From Actinomycetota bacterium (GTDB lineage: Bacteria > Actinomycetota > CADDZG01 > WHSQ01), in the NCBI GenBank assembly GCA_030446465.1, contig JAUJNI010000002.1:845069-881172 (forward strand): DNA of 36,104 nucleotides, in the 5' to 3' direction. The position numbers and the translations under genes are program-made. Shown here piece after piece: positions 32,897-36,104 of the stretch (within the stretch, counting starts at the first letter, position 1; each line of letters starts with the position of its first letter). The notes below the pieces were generated by a model. That model saw nothing but the letters and a program-made list of their open reading frames with translations, had not been told where the DNA came from and ran no database searches.

Positions 32897-32926
32897 CAAA
32901 CAAAAACGCCGGTGGGTCACCGGCGT
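32897..32926 (-). terminator. Intrinsic terminator-like hairpin in the 16S leader
   Basis: On the rRNA strand a 9-bp stem (ACGCCGGTG/CACCGGCGT) with an ACC loop is followed by TTTTTGTTT, the form of a Rho-independent terminator. It lies upstream of boxA and the 16S gene but downstream of the likely promoter, so 16S transcription must read through it. It could also end tyrS transcripts. Confidence 0.7.
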
Positions 32927-33031
32927 CACCACAACCTGAGGTTCTCACTTCAGGGCGATATAGGCGACTCCGGCTCTCATGCGCCAAGACCTGCGGCGCT
33001 CCGACATTTCAAGCCCTTCGGGCCGTGGGAC

Positions 33032-33061
33032 AACATACCAGTCAACAGGCTTCTTGGTCAA
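33032..33061 (-). promoter_or_regulatory. Likely 16S rRNA promoter
   Basis: On the minus strand TTGACC (33061-33056) and TATGTT (33037-33032) are separated by 18 bp. A second GTTGAC lies between them. It sits about 75 bp after the tyrS stop and 350 bp before the 16S gene. A weaker alternative (TTGGCG-19 bp-TATATC) lies further downstream. Confidence 0.55.
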
Positions 33062-33138
33062 CCTATTCCACGGTGCATGGCCTGGGGAATGACAATTTTT
33101 CGCGCCTACGAAGCTTCTTCGAGCGAGGAGGTCTTTTG

Positions 33139-34350
33139 CTATATCAGACGGACGAAACGTCTCTTTCCCACCTGCACCACGGACCCCCTCAGACGCTCGA
33201 CCTGCACCTGCTCATCCACCACGGTCTCGCCGTCGACTCGGACGCCCCCCTGGGCGATCAGCCTTCTTGCCTCCCCGCGGCTGGAGGCGAGCCCCAGATC
33301 CGACAGCACACCCGGGAGGTAGACGCTCGACCCGTCGACCGCCCCCGCGGGAAGGGTTGCCTCGGCCATCTCCTCCGGGGCTTGATGCTCCTTGAACTGG
33401 CGGTCGAAGGCGGCCTCGGCCTCCCCCGCCGCGTCGGTCCCGTGATAGAGGCCGACGACGGCACGGGCCATCGCCCGCTTGGCCCTTCCTGCCCGCGGCC
33501 CCCCGATACGGGAGGCCTCCTCCAGCTCGGCCACTCCCTCGTTGTCGAGATCGGTGGCCAGGGCGGCGTAGCGTCCGATGAGGCCGTCCGGAACGCTCAT
33601 GAGCTTGCCGAACATCTCTGTGGGCCGGTCCCGGATGCTCACATAGTTGCCGAGGGACTGAGACATCTTCTGCACTCCGTCGAGGCCCTCCAGCAGCGGC
33701 ATGGTCAGGGCGATCTGGGGACGCTGCCCGTGCGCCTGCTGCAGATCCCGGCCGACCAAAAGGTTGAACAGCTGGTCGTTGCCGCCAAGCTCCACGTCGG
33801 CCTTGACCGCGACCGAGTCGTAGGCCTGGCACAAGGGGTAGAGGAACTCGATCAGTGAGATCGGCCGCTGCTCTTTGAAGCGGGCGGCGAAGTCGTTGCG
33901 CTCGAGCATTTGGGCGACGGTGAAGTGGGACGTGAGGCCCAATATGTCTTCCAAGTCGAGGGGTTCGAGCCATTCGGAGTTGTAGCGGACCTCCAGGTGA
34001 TCCTCACGAAGGATGTCGAGCAGCATGGTCACGCAGGCCTCGGCGTTGGCGCGCACGACCTCAGGGCTCAGGCGAGGCCTGGTGATCGACCTCCCGGAGG
34101 GATCGCCGATGCGAGCGGTGAAATCCCCCACGATCAAGACCGCGGTGTGGCCCTCGTCCTGAAACTGCCTGAGCTTTCGAAGGGGCACCGCCCATCCAAG
34201 CGTCACGTCGTGTGCGGTGGGATCGAGACCGAGCTTCACTCGCAGCGGACGGCCCTCCCTCAGGCGCTCGAGCAAGTCGTCTTCGGGAACGACGTGCTCG
34301 GCGTTCCGAATAAGCCTTCTGAATTGCTGCTCGAGAGCGTCGACCGTCAT
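33139..34350 (-). CDS. tyrS: Tyrosyl-tRNA synthetase
   Basis: TyrRS attaches tyrosine to tRNA-Tyr in the cytoplasm. The 403-residue protein has a class I Rossmann domain with the HIGH-like motif in LDPTAHDVTLG (about 42-52), VLIVGDFTARIGDPSGRS, the tyrosine-pocket YPLCQAYDSVAVKADVELGGNDQLFN, and the KMSKS-like KMSQS (228-232). A C-terminal S4 RNA-binding domain (from about 345) includes ASSRGEARRLIAQGGVRVDGE. The pattern fits the TyrS type 2 (TyrZ-like) group. The ATG is at 34350, divergent from the PBP gene over 70 bp. The 16S rRNA promoter lies directly downstream. Confidence 0.96.
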   Translation of the reverse strand: MTVDALEQQFRRLIRNAEHVVPEDDLLERLREGRPLRVKLGLDPTAHDVTLGWAVPLRKLRQFQDEGHTAVLIVGDFTARIGDPSGRSITRPRLSPEVVRANAEACVTMLLDILREDHLEVRYNSEWLEPLDLEDILGLTSHFTVAQMLERNDFAARFKEQRPISLIEFLYPLCQAYDSVAVKADVELGGNDQLFNLLVGRDLQQAHGQRPQIALTMPLLEGLDGVQKMSQSLGNYVSIRDRPTEMFGKLMSVPDGLIGRYAALATDLDNEGVAELEEASRIGGPRAGRAKRAMARAVVGLYHGTDAAGEAEAAFDRQFKEHQAPEEMAEATLPAGAVDGSSVYLPGVLSDLGLASSRGEARRLIAQGGVRVDGETVVDEQVQVERLRGSVVQVGKRRFVRLI

Positions 34351-34420
34351 TGGGCCGGATGCTAGTCCAGTTGAAAGGTTCGCCCTGTAGGCGCCGGTCC
34401 GTAGCTATGCTGAGCATCTG

Positions 34421-36104
34421 ATGGTAACCAGCTCGCGCACCCTTACGGTTGTCCTTGCGGCACTCTCGCTGCTTGCCGCCTCGTGCGGCGAGTTCACGCG
34501 GGATCTTCCCGAGCTCCGCAGGGCGGACCTCAGGTTCCATCCGCCGCAATCGTCCAAGATCTATGCCTTCGACGGGACGCTCATCACAACGCTCCACGGC
34601 GAGCAGAACCGCACGATCATCCCCCTGCAGAAGGTCCCGCGTCACCTGCGTCACGCGGTCATCGCGATTGAGGATCAGCGTTTCTACGACCACGGAGGAG
34701 TAGACCTCAAGGCCATCGTCCGAGCGGCGCTTACCAACGCCTCGAGCGGACGTATCGAGGAGGGTGGCTCCACCATCACGCAGCAGTACGTGAAGAACGT
34801 GATCATCTCTCCCGGCCAGAGCGCAGAGAGGACTCTGACCAGAAAAGTCCAGGAAGCCGCGTTGGCGCGCCAGATCGAGACGCGCCTCTCGAAGAGCAAG
34901 ATCCTCGAGCGCTACCTCAACACGATCTACTTCGGTGAGACTGCCTACGGGATCCAAGCCGCGTCAAAGACCTACTTCGGCAAGCCGGCGGGAAGCCTGG
35001 ATCTGGCCGAAGGCGCCCTTCTGGCGGGTCTCATCAAGGCCCCCGGCGACTACAACCCCTTCAAGCACCCAAAGGCCGCGAAGAAGCGGCGCAATGTCGT
35101 CCTCAAGAAGATGGCCGATCTCGGCTACGTGGCCAAGAAGCGCGCCGCTAGGAACCGTGCGAAGGGGTTAGGCCTGCAGGCCCTCGTGGACACGGACCGG
35201 TATGCCGCTCCGTACTTCGTGGACTACGTCCAGAAGCTCGTCACCTACGACCCGCGCTTCGAGGTGCTGGGGACAACGCCGAGGCAGCGAGCCAGGCGGC
35301 TGTTCCAAGGGGGGCTGCGCATCTACACCACGGTCAACCTCGGCATGCAGCGGGCGGCCGAGGAAGCGGTCGACGGGGTGCTTCCCTACGAGACCGACCC
35401 GCACGGCTCTCTGGTCGCCGTCGACCCCAACAACGGTTACATCAGGGCCATGGTGGGGGGCCGCGACTACTTCGCCAAGGGCAAGGACAGCTTCGCCAAG
35501 CTGAACCTGGCAATCCTGGCCGAGCCAGGCGTCGGCCTTGCCACCAAGAAGACAGACGGCGTCGCCGCAGGAACCGGCCGGCAGGCGGGCTCCGCGTTCA
35601 AGCCATTCGCCCTTGCCGCCGCTGTGGAGCAAGGCATTCCCCTGTCCAAGCGTTACGAGGCAGGGTCTAAGATGACGTTTCCGAACGCCAACAACGGCGA
35701 GCCCTGGGTTGTCAACAACTACGAGGGCGGCGACTTCGGCAAGAACCTCTCGCTGCTCGAGGCAACGGTCAACAGCGTGAACGTCGTGTACGCCCAGCTG
35801 ATCCTCGAGATCGGGGCCGAGTCGGTAGTCGAGGCCGCCCGCGACATGGGCATTCGCACAAACCTCCAAGCGGTCAACGCCGCGGTTCTGGGGGCCAACG
35901 CAGTCAACCCGCTCGGCATGGCGTCTGCCTACGGCACCTTCGCAACGAACGGAATGCATCACCCACCGGTCGCCATCACGAAGATCGTGGACCCGAGCAA
36001 GCACGAGGTGATCTACGAGGACGAGTCGGAGTCCATCCAGGCGATCGGACCCGGCGCCGCCTACATCGTGACCACCGCCCTCCAGCAGGTGGTGCAGCGC
36101 GGCA
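34421..36104 (+). CDS. Class A penicillin-binding protein (transglycosylase/transpeptidase), 3' end outside the window
   Basis: Translating from ATG 34421 gives at least 561 residues without a stop. The glycosyltransferase 51 domain has AIEDQRFYDHGG (catalytic Glu84), GGSTITQQYVKN and ILERYLNTIYFGETAYGI. The transpeptidase domain shows GRQAGSAFKPF with the SxxK active site (Ser391, Lys394) and the SxN motif SVN (from about residue 452); the KTG motif would lie beyond the window. The protein polymerises and cross-links peptidoglycan outside the membrane. The N-terminus is short (LTVVLAALSLLAASCGEF) with Cys22 in a lipobox-like position rather than a long cytoplasmic tail plus transmembrane helix. 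It is divergent from tyrS. Confidence 0.93.
   Translation, partial: MVTSSRTLTVVLAALSLLAASCGEFTRDLPELRRADLRFHPPQSSKIYAFDGTLITTLHGEQNRTIIPLQKVPRHLRHAVIAIEDQRFYDHGGVDLKAIVRAALTNASSGRIEEGGSTITQQYVKNVIISPGQSAERTLTRKVQEAALARQIETRLSKSKILERYLNTIYFGETAYGIQAASKTYFGKPAGSLDLAEGALLAGLIKAPGDYNPFKHPKAAKKRRNVVLKKMADLGYVAKKRAARNRAKGLGLQALVDTDRYAAPYFVDYVQKLVTYDPRFEVLGTTPRQRARRLFQGGLRIYTTVNLGMQRAAEEAVDGVLPYETDPHGSLVAVDPNNGYIRAMVGGRDYFAKGKDSFAKLNLAILAEPGVGLATKKTDGVAAGTGRQAGSAFKPFALAAAVEQGIPLSKRYEAGSKMTFPNANNGEPWVVNNYEGGDFGKNLSLLEATVNSVNVVYAQLILEIGAESVVEAARDMGIRTNLQAVNAAVLGANAVNPLGMASAYGTFATNGMHHPPVAITKIVDPSKHEVIYEDESESIQAIGPGAAYIVTTALQQVVQRG

Overview
The window is high-GC bacterial chromosome that most likely comes from a deep, possibly uncultured lineage of Actinomycetota. 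The evidence is a CofC/FbiD-type F420 biosynthesis gene beside an FrhB-like protein, an actinobacterial-style boxA/processing element before 16S rRNA (CTCTTTGAGAACTGAACAG), a BldC-like regulator, an actinobacterial-type Tad pilus locus, many GTG/TTG starts, and two genes whose -10 box lies only 6 nt before the start codon. No 23S, 5S, tRNA, IS element or CRISPR array was found.

Layout. 1-2.7 kb (minus): pckA, thiL and the start of thiD. 2.8-4.3 kb (plus): a stand-alone Lrp/AsnC ligand-binding domain and a Cys/Met PLP enzyme. 4.3-9.6 kb (minus): gpsA-plsC (phospholipid precursors) and a pair of ABC half-exporters whose deviations fall in one ATP site. 9.7-12.5 kb: an FrhB-like F420 iron-sulfur protein divergent from cofC, then an HTH protein and a Clp N-domain protein. 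12.5-14.5 kb: a small membrane protein, a YihY/BrkB membrane protein, a palindromic terminator and HU. 14.6-20.9 kb (minus): a compact Tad/Flp pilus operon in the order cpaB-like, tadZ-like, tadA, tadB, tadC, pilin candidate, two TadE-like and one TadG-like protein, mostly joined by 1-4 nt overlaps. 21-23.2 kb: a BldC-like regulator, an unknown gene, a LysM protein and an anchored unknown. 23.2-29.5 kb (minus): a CHRD-domain secreted protein, hydantoinase/oxoprolinase subunits B and A, and a PhoD-like phosphatase. 29.9-33.1 kb (minus): an unusual 16S rRNA locus. 33.1-36.1 kb: tyrS, and a divergent class A penicillin-binding protein cut by the window end.

The most striking part is the 16S locus. 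The gene spans about 2.14 kb because two group I introns interrupt it. One (268 nt) follows E. coli position 788 in the 790 loop, and one (342 nt) follows position 1498 in the decoding region. Both have the expected U|...G splice boundaries, a P1 helix with a U-G wobble, P10 pairing to the 3' exon, and R/S elements that pair as P7. Neither holds an open reading frame, but a two-motif LAGLIDADG homing endonuclease gene lies just downstream of the 16S trailer stem, where an internal transcribed spacer would normally be. No 23S/5S follows, so the 16S gene appears unlinked. The introns split the annealing sites of the common 806R and 1492R primers, so such an organism could be missed in amplicon surveys. 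A terminator-like hairpin also lies in the 16S leader between the likely promoter and boxA.

How the genes work together. The Tad genes encode an assembly ATPase, two inner-membrane platform proteins, pilin-like subunits and a periplasm/cell-wall component, and the LysM and anchored proteins beside them may be envelope partners. FrhB-like plus CofC point to F420-dependent redox metabolism. The hyuA-hyuB pair would hydrolyse a cyclic amide such as hydantoin or 5-oxoproline. All functions are inferred by reading translations and motifs; no database search was run.
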